Position numbers and translations under genes: made by a program. From Gemmatimonadota bacterium (GTDB lineage Bacteria > Gemmatimonadota > Gemmatimonadetes > JACCXV01): a DNA stretch of 14,615 bases. Every line of letters begins with the position of its first letter. Position 1 is the stretch's first letter. The notes below the pieces were generated by a model. It made no database searches and was not told the origin of the DNA. It saw only the letters and a list, made by a program, of their open reading frames with translations. Where the stretch lies: the NCBI GenBank assembly GCA_013696835.1, contig JACCXV010000099.1:1-14615 (forward strand). The letters run 5' to 3'. Below are positions 1 through 6,777 of the stretch, piece after piece.

Positions 1-269
1 ACCGTGAACGTCATGCGGATCGGCTCCGCGCCCCCCGCTGGCACGAGCTCCACGGACCGGACCTGTCCCGTCTCCATGCCCAGAAAGAGCACCGGCGACC
101 CGGCGACCAGGCCTTCCGCCGAGGGGAAGCGGGCACCGAGCAGCGTCTCCTCATCGAAGACGGAGCCCAGGTCGCTGTTGAAGGAGACCCACAGGAGGAC
201 GAGAAATCCGACGACCAGCAGGATCCCGACCTTGAGTTGGGACCAGCGCAGGTCCTCGCCGCGCTTCAC
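1..269 (-). CDS. mlaD: MlaD/MCE-family substrate-binding protein, N-terminal part (cut by window edge)
   Basis: About 90 residues of the N terminus are present; the rest lies beyond position 1. I translated this frame directly. It has a short basic N terminus, one hydrophobic segment at about residues 14-30 (GILLVVGFLVLLWVSF), and then the start of an MCE domain at about 47-75, with AEGLVAGSPVLFLGMETGQV, the typical conserved strand-turn pattern. Known MlaD proteins are anchored in the inner membrane by one helix and form periplasmic hexameric rings that carry phospholipids between the membranes. The chosen start is a GTG at 269-267 that overlaps the TGA of the ATPase gene by four bases (GTGA), so the two should be translationally coupled. 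Order permease-ATPase-MCE is the usual Mla order. The exact lipid substrate cannot be read from this fragment. Confidence 0.85.
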   Translation of the reverse strand, partial: MKRGEDLRWSQLKVGILLVVGFLVLLWVSFNSDLGSVFDEETLLGARFPSAEGLVAGSPVLFLGMETGQVRSVELVPAGGAEPIRMTFT

Positions 270-1093
270 CGGACGGTTCCGGCCATTACACCCGGCGACT
301 CCGCGGGTGGCCGGCGCCCGCCGATCGCCTCGACGCGCGGCGCGAGCTCCTCGATGTCCCTCAGGAACGGCTCGAGGAATCCCCGCACGGGAGCGTCCCG
401 GCAGGCCAGGAGCCCGGCGGCATCCCCGTTGTAGGCGATCTTCCCTCCGTCGAGCAGGATGAAGCAGTTCCCCACGCGCAGAGCGTCGGCGATCTCGTGG
501 GTCACGACGATCGAGGTCATGCCGCGCATGTCGCGGAGCTTCATGATGAGGTCGCCGATCCGGCGCGCCGTATGGGGGTCGAGGCCGGTCGTGGGCTCGT
601 CGTAGAAGATCGCCTCGGGGTTGCAGTTGGCGACCGCCCGCGCGATCGCCACGCGCCGCTTCTGGCCGGTCGAGAGCTCGTCCGGCCGGCGATCGATGAA
701 GCGGTCGGGGTCCAGCTCCACGATCTGCATGGTCTGGCGAACCTGCTTCTCGATCTCCTCCGGTGTGAGGGTGGACGCGCGGTAGAGGCAGTACCCGATG
801 TTCTCCCCCACGCTCAGCGAGTCGAACAGCGCATTCTCCTGGAAGACCATCGAGAGCCGCTGCCGGGTCCGCTTCCACTCCCGCTCCCCGAATCCCCGCG
901 TTTCCTGGCCGTCGATCTCGATGACGCCGCTGTCCGGCTTCCACAGCCCCAGGATGAGCCAGAGCAGGGTGCTCTTGCCGGTGCCGGAAGGCCCCAGCAC
1001 GACGGTCACCTCGCCCTCCGCCACGTCGAAGGTCACCCCGTCGAGGATCTTCTGGGTGCCCTGCGAGAAGTGCACGTCCCTAAATCGGATCAA
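266..1093 (-). CDS. mlaF: MlaF-type ABC transporter ATP-binding protein
   Basis: Predicted cytoplasmic ATPase of an MlaFED-type retrograde lipid transporter, 275 residues. Walker A is GPSGTGKST at residues 34-42, the Q-loop Gln is in MVFQEN at about 85, the ABC signature is LSTGQKRR at 140-147, Walker B is AIFYDEP at 161-167, and the switch histidine is in VVTHE at 199. The signature has Thr where LSGGQ has the first Gly; variation there is common in the MlaF branch. The start is TTG at 1093, because an in-frame stop lies a few codons upstream, GGAGGGG lies just upstream, and this start keeps the whole first beta-strand (IRFRDVHFS). It sits between the mlaE-type permease and the MCE gene and overlaps the latter by four bases. 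Residues after about 245 form a Pro/Arg/Glu-rich tail of unknown role. Confidence 0.92.
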   Translation of the reverse strand: MIRFRDVHFSQGTQKILDGVTFDVAEGEVTVVLGPSGTGKSTLLWLILGLWKPDSGVIEIDGQETRGFGEREWKRTRQRLSMVFQENALFDSLSVGENIGYCLYRASTLTPEEIEKQVRQTMQIVELDPDRFIDRRPDELSTGQKRRVAIARAVANCNPEAIFYDEPTTGLDPHTARRIGDLIMKLRDMRGMTSIVVTHEIADALRVGNCFILLDGGKIAYNGDAAGLLACRDAPVRGFLEPFLRDIEELAPRVEAIGGRRPPAESPGVMAGTVR

Positions 1094-1178
1094 CGGCCCC
1101 TCCGTCGTTTCTCAACGGCCCCTCCGTCGTTTCTCAACGGCCACTCCGCGGGTGACCTACGGCAACTCCGCGGGAGAA
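1091..1178 (-). repeat. Four 22-bp tandem repeats in the mlaE-mlaF gap, including the mlaF RBS and start
   Basis: Units begin at 1091, 1113, 1135 and 1157. Units 1 and 2 are identical over all 22 bases. Unit 3 matches unit 2 at 15 of 22 positions, and unit 4 matches unit 3 at 18 of 22, by my count. The plus-strand core is CAACGGCCCCTCCG. On the coding (minus) strand units 1 and 2 read GGAGGGGCCGTTG, which is a Shine-Dalgarno-like run followed by a TTG codon; unit 3 has GGAGTGGCCGTTG. The unit nearest mlaF provides its actual start. The array fills nearly all of the roughly 100 bases between the mlaE stop (1192) and mlaF. The repeat pattern is seen directly; any regulatory role is inference. 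Confidence 0.9.
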
Positions 1179-1191
1179 TCGAATTCGCGTC

Positions 1192-1971
1192 TCAATCGCC
1201 CCGGCCGAAGATGCTCTCGAGGAAGCGAAAGCCCAGCTGCGTGATCAGCAGGTTCACGGTCAGGATCGCGATCGAGTTCCAGACGACCGCCTTCCGGGTC
1301 GCCAGCCCGATCCCCATCGTGCCGCCGGTGGTCCGGAGCCCCACGTAGCAGGCGATGACGCCGATCGTCACCCCGAAGACCATCGGCTTGAGCGTGCCGA
1401 TGACGAGGGTCTTCAGGGTGAGGTTCGCCTTCACCCCCGTCCAGTAGACCGCCGGGCTGAGCTGGCCGATGAAGCGCGCGATGGGGTCGCCGCCGAGGAT
1501 CGAGACCGCGTCCGCGAGCAGCGTCAGGAGCGGCACCATCAGGGCCAGCGCGATGACCCGCGGCACCACGAGCTTCTGCAGCGGGTCCTCACCGTAGACC
1601 TGGATCGCGACCACCTGCTTGCCCAGCACCATGCCCCCCAGCTCGGCGGCTATGCTCGAGGCCACCCGCCCCGAGACGATGAGCCCCGTGAGAACCGGGC
1701 CGAGGTCCCGCACGACGCCCAGAGCCATGGCCCGGCCCGTCAAGGCCTCGGCACCGAACGTCTCGAGCTGCCGCACGATCTGGATCGCGAGCGCCTCGCC
1801 AGCGAACACGCCGGCCAGCAGCACGACACCGACGGAGCCAACCCCGAGATGGTCCATCGCATGGAGCGCTTCGCGGTGGTAGAAAGGCCGGCGGAAGGCC
1901 TGACGGACGACCCTTCCCCCGAAGAAGAACAGCTCCTGCAGCTCGAAAAGGCCTCGCTTCAGGCCCGCCAT
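1192..1971 (-). CDS. mlaE: MlaE-type ABC transporter permease
   Basis: Inner-membrane permease, 259 residues, the usual MlaE length. Hydrophobic segments lie at about residues 45-67, 83-113, 138-159, 188-211 and 232-251. The central stretch has the family's recognisable block: GVVRDLGPVLTGLIVSGRV at about 85-103, followed by SSIAAELGGMVLGKQVVAIQV. In the known complex two MlaE subunits pair with MlaF ATPases and an MlaD ring to move phospholipids. The start is ATG at 1971, six bases after the TGA of the sigma-like gene and preceded by a G-rich run, so the two genes are very probably co-transcribed and coupled. Downstream it is separated from mlaF by the 22-bp repeat array. Confidence 0.93.
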   Translation of the reverse strand: MAGLKRGLFELQELFFFGGRVVRQAFRRPFYHREALHAMDHLGVGSVGVVLLAGVFAGEALAIQIVRQLETFGAEALTGRAMALGVVRDLGPVLTGLIVSGRVASSIAAELGGMVLGKQVVAIQVYGEDPLQKLVVPRVIALALMVPLLTLLADAVSILGGDPIARFIGQLSPAVYWTGVKANLTLKTLVIGTLKPMVFGVTIGVIACYVGLRTTGGTMGIGLATRKAVVWNSIAILTVNLLITQLGFRFLESIFGRGD

Positions 1972-1977
1972 CCCCGC

Positions 1978-2547
1978 TCAGGGATGGTAGCTGAGGAGGC
2001 GGGACAAGGTCGCGCGGATGGCCTGCACGCGGCGGTTGAGGTTGCTCTTGGAGAGACCGGTGATGCGCGCGATGTCACGCTGGGGGAAACCCTCGATCAT
2101 GTAGCCGGCGACGGCGCGATCCACGAAGTCGAGCGTGCGGATCGCCGCCTGGATGTCGCGCACGCTCGGGAGATCGCCCTTCTCTCCGTCGGCTTCGGCG
2201 AGCTGCTCAGGCACGGAGTCGTAGCTCTCTTCGGGCTCGGCCGGCAGCTCGCGCGTGACGAAGTTGTAGAGACGGTTTCGCAGCGCGACCTTGAAGTACC
2301 GCATGCCCTCGCTCGCCCCGCTGTCTATCGCCTTGCCCCGTGCGTTCCGCCAGGGACCCCGACCGAGCTCCAGGATCAGGTCGATGGCCACGTCCTGCAG
2401 ATCCTCCTCGAGGAAAGGCCGCAGGTGCCCGTTGCGCGCGTGATAGTCCCGGATCGCCCCGAGGACGATCCCCACGTAATCCCCGGGGAGACCGAAGTGC
2501 AGGACCACAAGCCGTATGTAGGCTCGGTTGCTGAGTGTAACGGCCAT
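1978..2547 (-). CDS. Divergent sigma-70-like regulator with C-terminal HTH, first gene of the Mla operon
   Basis: 189-residue protein resembling a small sigma-70/ECF-type factor. The C-terminal part (about 130-185) looks like region 4: a helix pair followed by QRDIARITGLSKSNLNRRV at about 156-174 and a basic helix, the layout of a DNA-binding helix-turn-helix. Residues 80-100 (MRYFKVALRNRLYNFV) resemble the helix of sigma region 2 that contacts core polymerase and the -10 element, but the match is loose. A Glu/Asp-rich linker joins the two halves. The ATG at 2547 has no Shine-Dalgarno sequence; a TATATT box lies only about 11-16 bases upstream, so a nearly leaderless transcript is possible. 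No anti-sigma gene is adjacent. Its position, six bases before the permease gene, suggests a regulator of the transporter or of itself. It could be an HTH regulator rather than a true sigma factor. Confidence 0.7.
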   Translation of the reverse strand: MAVTLSNRAYIRLVVLHFGLPGDYVGIVLGAIRDYHARNGHLRPFLEEDLQDVAIDLILELGRGPWRNARGKAIDSGASEGMRYFKVALRNRLYNFVTRELPAEPEESYDSVPEQLAEADGEKGDLPSVRDIQAAIRTLDFVDRAVAGYMIEGFPQRDIARITGLSKSNLNRRVQAIRATLSRLLSYHP

Positions 2548-2549
2548 GA

Positions 2550-2571
2550 GGGGCCGAAATATAGCGGCCCC
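2550..2571 (-). promoter_or_regulatory. Inverted repeat enclosing a -10-like box upstream of the sigma-like gene
   Basis: GGGGCCG (2550-2556) and CGGCCCC (2565-2571) form a perfect 7-bp inverted repeat around an 8-base AT-rich centre. On the minus strand the centre reads CTATATTT, holding a TATATT -10-like hexamer in an otherwise very GC-rich region. The repeat ends three bases before the ATG. It could be a promoter overlapped by an operator. No convincing -35 sequence is visible at normal spacing, which would fit activator or alternative-sigma use. The repeat is seen; its function is inferred. Confidence 0.4.
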
Positions 2572-2601
2572 GGGACGGGGCGAGTAGGACTCGGGGTGGG
2601 G

Positions 2602-2636
2602 CGATCCCGCGCGCGTCGAAGGGGCGCGCGGGATCG
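2602..2636 (-). terminator. Strong hairpin just after the CHAD gene
   Basis: CGATCCCGCGCGC (2602-2614) and GCGCGCGGGATCG (2624-2636) form a perfect 13-bp stem with a 9-base loop. It lies eight bases beyond the stop codon of the leftward CHAD gene. There is no run of T after the stem on the minus strand, so it is not a textbook intrinsic terminator. It could be a U-less terminator or a 3'-end RNA-protecting hairpin. It separates CHAD transcription from the sigma-mla operon that begins about 55 bases further on. Confidence 0.6.
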
Positions 2637-2644
2637 GCGGCCGG

Positions 2645-4402
2645 TCAGCCCAGATAAGCCTCGAGCGCCTTGCGGTGGGCTTTCAGCGCTCTGCGCAGCT
2701 TGTTCATCTTCAAGCTGCCGGTGTCCAGCTCTAGCACTTTCGCCAGCAGGCCCTCGGCTTCCCGCAGCTCTCCACGCAGGCTCTTGAGTCCCTTGGTCGA
2801 GATCTCCTGCACCCGGGCAGTGAGACCGGCGACGTCCTCTACCAGGCGCTCCGCCTGGCGGCCCGCCCGTTGCGCGTCGGCTTCCTCGCGTCGCGAGAGC
2901 TCCTCGCCCAGCGTGCGTGCGTAGTCCGATACGGCAGCGGCGAGTGCGAGCACGGCCTGGGTGCGCTCGAAGCGCTTGCCATCGAGATCCGGGGGCGAAG
3001 GCTCCGTCCCGGCCCCCTCGTGCTTGAGGTCGGCTTCGTTGTCGCCCGCATCGCCGTTCCCGCGGTTGTCCAGGTACTCCTTGATGACGCGCGCCTGGGC
3101 TGCGCCGATGGTCCTCACCGCCGCCAGGGCATCGAGGCTCGCCGCCTTGAGCGCTCCCGACGTGGCCAGCCCCGCCTCGGCAAGGCGCCGCGCCTTGGCC
3201 GCTCCGATGCCCGGAATGGCGTCCAGCGCCACGCGCTCGGCCTGCGCCTCATCCTGGCCCGAGTCCCGGCCCCTGCCCCGGTCCGCGCTACCGCCCTCGT
3301 CGTCGTCTCGGCTCCTGCGGCCGTCCCTCCCGTCCGACTGCTTCGCTGCCACGTTCCTGACCTCGTGCAGAAGGTTCTCGTATGCGCCCGCCGTCAGCTC
3401 CTCGAGGAACGCTCGGCGCCGGCGGTCGCGCTCGTTGGCCGCCGCGACACGCGCGGGGCCCGCGACGGCGGGCGTGAGGACGTCGGCGGACGCGAGCCCG
3501 TCCAGCCGCTTCACGACCATGTCGCCGTCCTGGATGGAGCCCAAGGCATCCTGCAACCTTTTGAGGCCGCTTTCAAGGTGCATCCTCCCGGACGAGGGAG
3601 GCCGGCTCTCGCTCGCGTAACGCAGCTTCTTGCCCAGGATGCGCATGCGGTGAAGGTCCTCGAAGGAGGTCACCTCGTTCACCGCGGAGAGCTCGGCCAG
3701 CAGGCGCCGCGCCCTGCGACGGAGTGCATCGCCACGGGCTCTGCCGGCGGTTGAAGAGGCATCCGGCGAGCCGCCGCGAGCGGGCTCCTCGCCCCCCGAG
3801 AGAGGGACCGCTGCCCTGAAGCGGGTAGCCTCCTCGGCGAAGAACGCCGTCGCGTCCGGTAGCCCGACTCGCAGCCTGCGCCGCTCGAGCGCGATCCAGC
3901 TCACGATCTGCGCGGGAACCGGCCCCTGCCCGTGAACGGCCGGGATGAGTCCCCCCATCTCGCTCTCCAGCGTCTGGATCCAGCCGGCGATCTCGCCTGA
4001 CGGTGTCTCCTGCAGCCGTCCGGAGCTGCCGAGCTCCTCGATCTCGCGCCGAAGGATGTCCAGGTCGCGCAGCCCTCCCAGGGCTCGGAACAGCCCGGTT
4101 GCTCCGGCGCGCAACTCGGCGAGCGCGCAGGCCAGACCTCGGGCAGGGTGGGCTCGGGTCCGCTCGGCCGCTTCGGTGGCGACCTCCCGCGCCAGCACCC
4201 GGATCCGCCGAAGGGCGACCCGCAGATCGTGGATCGCCTCCTCGTTCGCCTCACGCGCGGCTGGCAGCAGACGTTCCGCCTGGCTCACGAGGTCGTGCAC
4301 GCGTTGGAGAGGGGACGATGCGGGTGGGGCGAGCTCGGTCGCCGGCGCCTGGCCCGGGCTGGGCTGTCGATCGACCACGGCAGGTTCGGGAACTGCGTCC
4401 AC
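2645..4402 (-). CDS. CHAD-domain protein with helix-hairpin-helix and helical C-terminal region
   Basis: 585-residue protein in three parts. Residues about 30-350 are a CHAD domain, a helical fold known to bind polyphosphate. Its repeated signature is clear: AIHDLRVALRRIR at 57-69 with LGGLRDLDIL at 108-117, and again LHRMRILGKKLRY at 250-262 with LQDALGSIQDGD at 283-294; His58 and His251 are the conserved histidines. After an Arg/Asp-rich charged linker (355-390) comes a helix-hairpin-helix-like pair at 393-445 (DAIPGIGAAKARRLAEAG, then AVRTIGAAQARVI). The rest (475-585) is predicted helical, probably coiled coil. The start is GTG at 4402, preceded by AAGGAGG at ideal spacing. No CYTH domain is fused. 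It diverges from a Ppx gene, which supports a polyphosphate role. Whether the HhH binds DNA here is inference. Confidence 0.85.
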   Translation of the reverse strand: MDAVPEPAVVDRQPSPGQAPATELAPPASSPLQRVHDLVSQAERLLPAAREANEEAIHDLRVALRRIRVLAREVATEAAERTRAHPARGLACALAELRAGATGLFRALGGLRDLDILRREIEELGSSGRLQETPSGEIAGWIQTLESEMGGLIPAVHGQGPVPAQIVSWIALERRRLRVGLPDATAFFAEEATRFRAAVPLSGGEEPARGGSPDASSTAGRARGDALRRRARRLLAELSAVNEVTSFEDLHRMRILGKKLRYASESRPPSSGRMHLESGLKRLQDALGSIQDGDMVVKRLDGLASADVLTPAVAGPARVAAANERDRRRRAFLEELTAGAYENLLHEVRNVAAKQSDGRDGRRSRDDDEGGSADRGRGRDSGQDEAQAERVALDAIPGIGAAKARRLAEAGLATSGALKAASLDALAAVRTIGAAQARVIKEYLDNRGNGDAGDNEADLKHEGAGTEPSPPDLDGKRFERTQAVLALAAAVSDYARTLGEELSRREEADAQRAGRQAERLVEDVAGLTARVQEISTKGLKSLRGELREAEGLLAKVLELDTGSLKMNKLRRALKAHRKALEAYLG

Positions 4403-4408
4403 GGGCAG

Positions 4409-4415
4409 CCTCCTT
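4409..4415 (-). promoter_or_regulatory. Shine-Dalgarno site fixing the CHAD GTG start
   Basis: The minus strand reads AAGGAGG here, six bases before the GTG at 4402. It is the best ribosome-binding site in the left half of the window and decides for the GTG start over internal candidates. Confidence 0.8.
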
Positions 4416-4430
4416 GGCTCCGAAATCTAG

Positions 4431-4445
4431 CGGAGCGGCGCTCCG
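4431..4445. promoter_or_regulatory. Palindrome in the CHAD/ppx divergent intergenic region
   Basis: CGGAGC (4431-4436) and GCTCCG (4440-4445) form a perfect 6-bp inverted repeat around GGC, in the middle of the 85-base gap between the divergent CHAD and ppx genes. AT-rich -10-like hexamers flank it: TAGATT on the minus strand (4429-4424) and CATACT or TACATT on the plus strand (4450-4455, 4474-4479). No clear -35 boxes are seen. It may be a shared operator, but chance palindromes are frequent at this GC content. Confidence 0.3.
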
Positions 4446-4487
4446 GGGGCATACTTTGGTGACCTTCCTTCGATACATTGAGCCCAC

Positions 4488-6119
4488 ATGCGCGTGGCGG
4501 CCATCGACATCGGCACGAACTCCGTGCACCTCATCGTGGCCGAGCTCCGCCCGGACGGCTCCTTCCGAGTGCTCGACGGCCACAAGGAGATGGTGCAGCT
4601 CGGGCGCGGCGAGTTCCGCGATCGCCGGCTTGCGCCGGACGCCGTCACCCGCGCCCTCGCGGCGCTCGTGAACTTCCGCCGCATCGCGGCCGGACACGAG
4701 GTTACCCGCACGCTCGCCGTGGCCACGAGCGCGGTTCGGGAGGCGTCCAATGGCGGCGACTTCATCGAGGAGGTCGAGCGCCAGGCAGGGATCCGCGTCC
4801 GGGTCATCACAGGTGAGGAGGAGGGGCGCCTCATCTACCGGGCCGTGCGCCACCACGTGGAGCTGGGAGAGCGGCGCGTTGTCGTTATCGACATCGGGGG
4901 CGGATCGGTCGAGCTGGTCCTGGGCAAGGGAAAGCGTGCCCTGGTGGTGGACTCCCTGAAGCTCGGCCACATCCGGATGGCCGAGGCGCTCGATGGGGAT
5001 CCCCCGAGCGCCGAGTCGCTCGCGGCCCTGCGGGCGGCCTGCCGCAAGGCGCTATCGGGCGTGGTCGAGGCGTACACGCGGCTGCCCCCCGAGCTCGTGG
5101 TGGGCACATCCGGCACGATCGAGACCTTTGCCCGCATGGATCTGGCCGCGAGCCGCGACGGGGGCGAGGTCCACCTGCACGTCGTGGAGACCGAGAGCGT
5201 TCGCCGGCTCACGAAGCGGCTCCTCAAGCTGGACGCAGCCGGGAGGCGGAAGGTTGCGGGCCTCGAGAACCGGCGCGCCGACACCATCGCCGCAGGCGGG
5301 ATCGTCCTGCTGGAGATCCTTGAGCAGCTCGGCGCCGAGCTGCTGACGACCTGCACGGCGGCGCTTCGCGAGGGCCTGATCCTGGATTACCTGGATCGCT
5401 CCCGCGAGCGCATCCAGCGTGAGGACTCCCTCCCCGATGCGCGTCTCCGGAGCGCTCACGAGCTGCTGCACAAGACGAGCTCCGACCTCGCCCATGCGAC
5501 GCATGTCGCGCGCATCGCGCTGCAGCTCTTCGACGACCTGGCGGAACGCCACGGACTCGATGGGGACGCGCGCCAGATCCTGCACTTCGCCGGCCTGCTA
5601 CACGACATCGGCCTGGACGTGGGCCACCGCCGGCACCACAAGCACTCGTACTACCTGATCGTGAACGGCGCGCTGCGAGGCTTCACGAGCCGCGAGATCG
5701 CCATGATCGGTGCGGTGGCGCGCTATCACAGGAACGCGCTCCCGCGGGTGCGGCACCCCGAGATGGCGGCACTGCGCAAGGCTGACCAGCGCGTCGTTCG
5801 CGTGCTGGCTGGCCTGCTCCGCGTCGCCGACGGTCTCGACCGCGGTCACAACCAGACCGTGGAGGCGGTGCATTGCCGTGCGGCGGGGACCCGCGCTACC
5901 TTCTACGTCCTCACGTGGCACGACGCCGAGATCGAGCTCTGGGGCGCCCGCCGCAAGATCGATCTGTTCACGCGCGTCTTCGAGCTGGAGCCCGAGTTCC
6001 GGCTCGAGAAGCCGGAGGAAGGGGTCCCGCCGGCGTCCCCCTCCGCACCCTCTCCCGACCACGATCCGAGCGATGACCCGAGCCCAGACACTGCCGAGCC
6101 CAGCCTCCAAGCTGGTTGA
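4488..6119 (+). CDS. ppx: Ppx/GppA-family exopolyphosphatase with C-terminal HD-like domain
   Basis: 543-residue protein expected to remove terminal phosphates from polyphosphate, or the gamma/5' phosphate of pppGpp. The N-terminal actin-like fold shows AAIDIGTNSVHLIVAEL at 4-20, TSAVREASNG at 80-89, the catalytic-glutamate region VITGEEEGRLIYRAV at 106-120, the phosphate loop VIDIGGGSVELVLG at 133-146, and VVGTSGTIETFA at 204-215. Residues about 320-500 match the HD-like helical domain of long Ppx proteins, with HATHVARIAL at 336-345, FAGLLHDIGLDVGH at 367-380 and HHKHSYYLI at 383-391. A Pro/Ser/Asp-rich tail (505-543) overlaps the next gene by 47 bases. ATG 4488 is chosen because the beta-strand begins right after it; no Shine-Dalgarno sequence is visible. 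It is divergent from CHAD. Sequence alone does not separate Ppx from GppA activity. Confidence 0.92.
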   Translation: MRVAAIDIGTNSVHLIVAELRPDGSFRVLDGHKEMVQLGRGEFRDRRLAPDAVTRALAALVNFRRIAAGHEVTRTLAVATSAVREASNGGDFIEEVERQAGIRVRVITGEEEGRLIYRAVRHHVELGERRVVVIDIGGGSVELVLGKGKRALVVDSLKLGHIRMAEALDGDPPSAESLAALRAACRKALSGVVEAYTRLPPELVVGTSGTIETFARMDLAASRDGGEVHLHVVETESVRRLTKRLLKLDAAGRRKVAGLENRRADTIAAGGIVLLEILEQLGAELLTTCTAALREGLILDYLDRSRERIQREDSLPDARLRSAHELLHKTSSDLAHATHVARIALQLFDDLAERHGLDGDARQILHFAGLLHDIGLDVGHRRHHKHSYYLIVNGALRGFTSREIAMIGAVARYHRNALPRVRHPEMAALRKADQRVVRVLAGLLRVADGLDRGHNQTVEAVHCRAAGTRATFYVLTWHDAEIELWGARRKIDLFTRVFELEPEFRLEKPEEGVPPASPSAPSPDHDPSDDPSPDTAEPSLQAG

Positions 6120-6777
6120 GCCTCATCCCTACCCGGGAAGGCTGATCATCGTGGAGGGAATCGACGGGTCCGGAAAATCGACCCAGATCGCGCTCGCGCA
6201 GCGCTGGCTGCACGCCCGCGGGTTCCGCACCTTCTTCACCGAGTGGAACTCGTCCCTGCTCGTGAAGAGCGCCTCGCGCATGGGCAAGAAGAAGGACCTG
6301 CTCACCCCGACCACGTTCAGCCTCCTCCACGCGACCGACTTCGCCGACCGCCTGTACTACAAGATCGTGCCTGCGCTCAAGGCGGGGATGATCGTGCTGG
6401 CCGACCGTTACGCCTACACCGCCTTCGGGCGGGACGTGGCGCGGGGGGTCAGCCCGCGCTGGGTGCGGGCCCTGTACTCGTTCGCCGTGCGCCCGGACGT
6501 GGCGCTTTACTTCCGCGTCCCGGTTGACGTGTCGCTGGAGCGGATCCGCCGCGGCCGGGCCAAGATCAAGTATCACGAGGCGGGGATGGACCTGCGACTC
6601 TCCGACGACGTCTACGAGTCCTTCCGGCTCTTCCAGGGCCGGATCATCCAGGAATACGACGGGATGGTCGACGAGTTCGGCCTGCAGGTGATCGACGCCA
6701 GCCGCGAGATCGACGACCAGCAGCAGCAGGTCCGCGACCTGCTGGGCGCCGCGCTGCGAGATACAAGCTATGCGTGA
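6073..6777 (+). CDS. Thymidylate-kinase-like P-loop kinase, copy 1 (intact Walker A)
   Basis: 234-residue P-loop kinase of the thymidylate kinase fold. RLIIVEGIDGSGKSTQ at 23-38 contains an intact Walker A (GIDGSGKST). ATDFADRLYYKIVPAL at 87-102 and MIVLADRYAYTAFGRDV at 106-122 include the DRY motif typical of TMKs. A basic LID-like stretch, ERIRRGRAKIKYHEAG, lies at 156-171. The REPGG dTMP-binding motif that normally follows the P-loop is absent; this position reads FFTEWNSSLLVKSASR. Substrate is therefore uncertain: it may phosphorylate another nucleotide or use another donor. The ATG at 6073 lies inside the 3' end of ppx (47-base overlap), with only a weak purine run before it, implying coupling to ppx. 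The stop overlaps the next kinase gene by eight bases. The product is cytoplasmic. Confidence 0.8.
   Translation: MTRAQTLPSPASKLVEPHPYPGRLIIVEGIDGSGKSTQIALAQRWLHARGFRTFFTEWNSSLLVKSASRMGKKKDLLTPTTFSLLHATDFADRLYYKIVPALKAGMIVLADRYAYTAFGRDVARGVSPRWVRALYSFAVRPDVALYFRVPVDVSLERIRRGRAKIKYHEAGMDLRLSDDVYESFRLFQGRIIQEYDGMVDEFGLQVIDASREIDDQQQQVRDLLGAALRDTSYA

Noticed and set aside
2870..3754. Plus-strand open frame (294 codons) opposite the CHAD gene
   Set aside because: The minus strand carries clear CHAD motifs and an excellent ribosome-binding site; this frame is its shadow.
5710..6072. Extended first-kinase start at 5710
   Set aside because: This stretch encodes the HD-like domain of Ppx in another frame; the kinase domain needs only the ATG at 6073.
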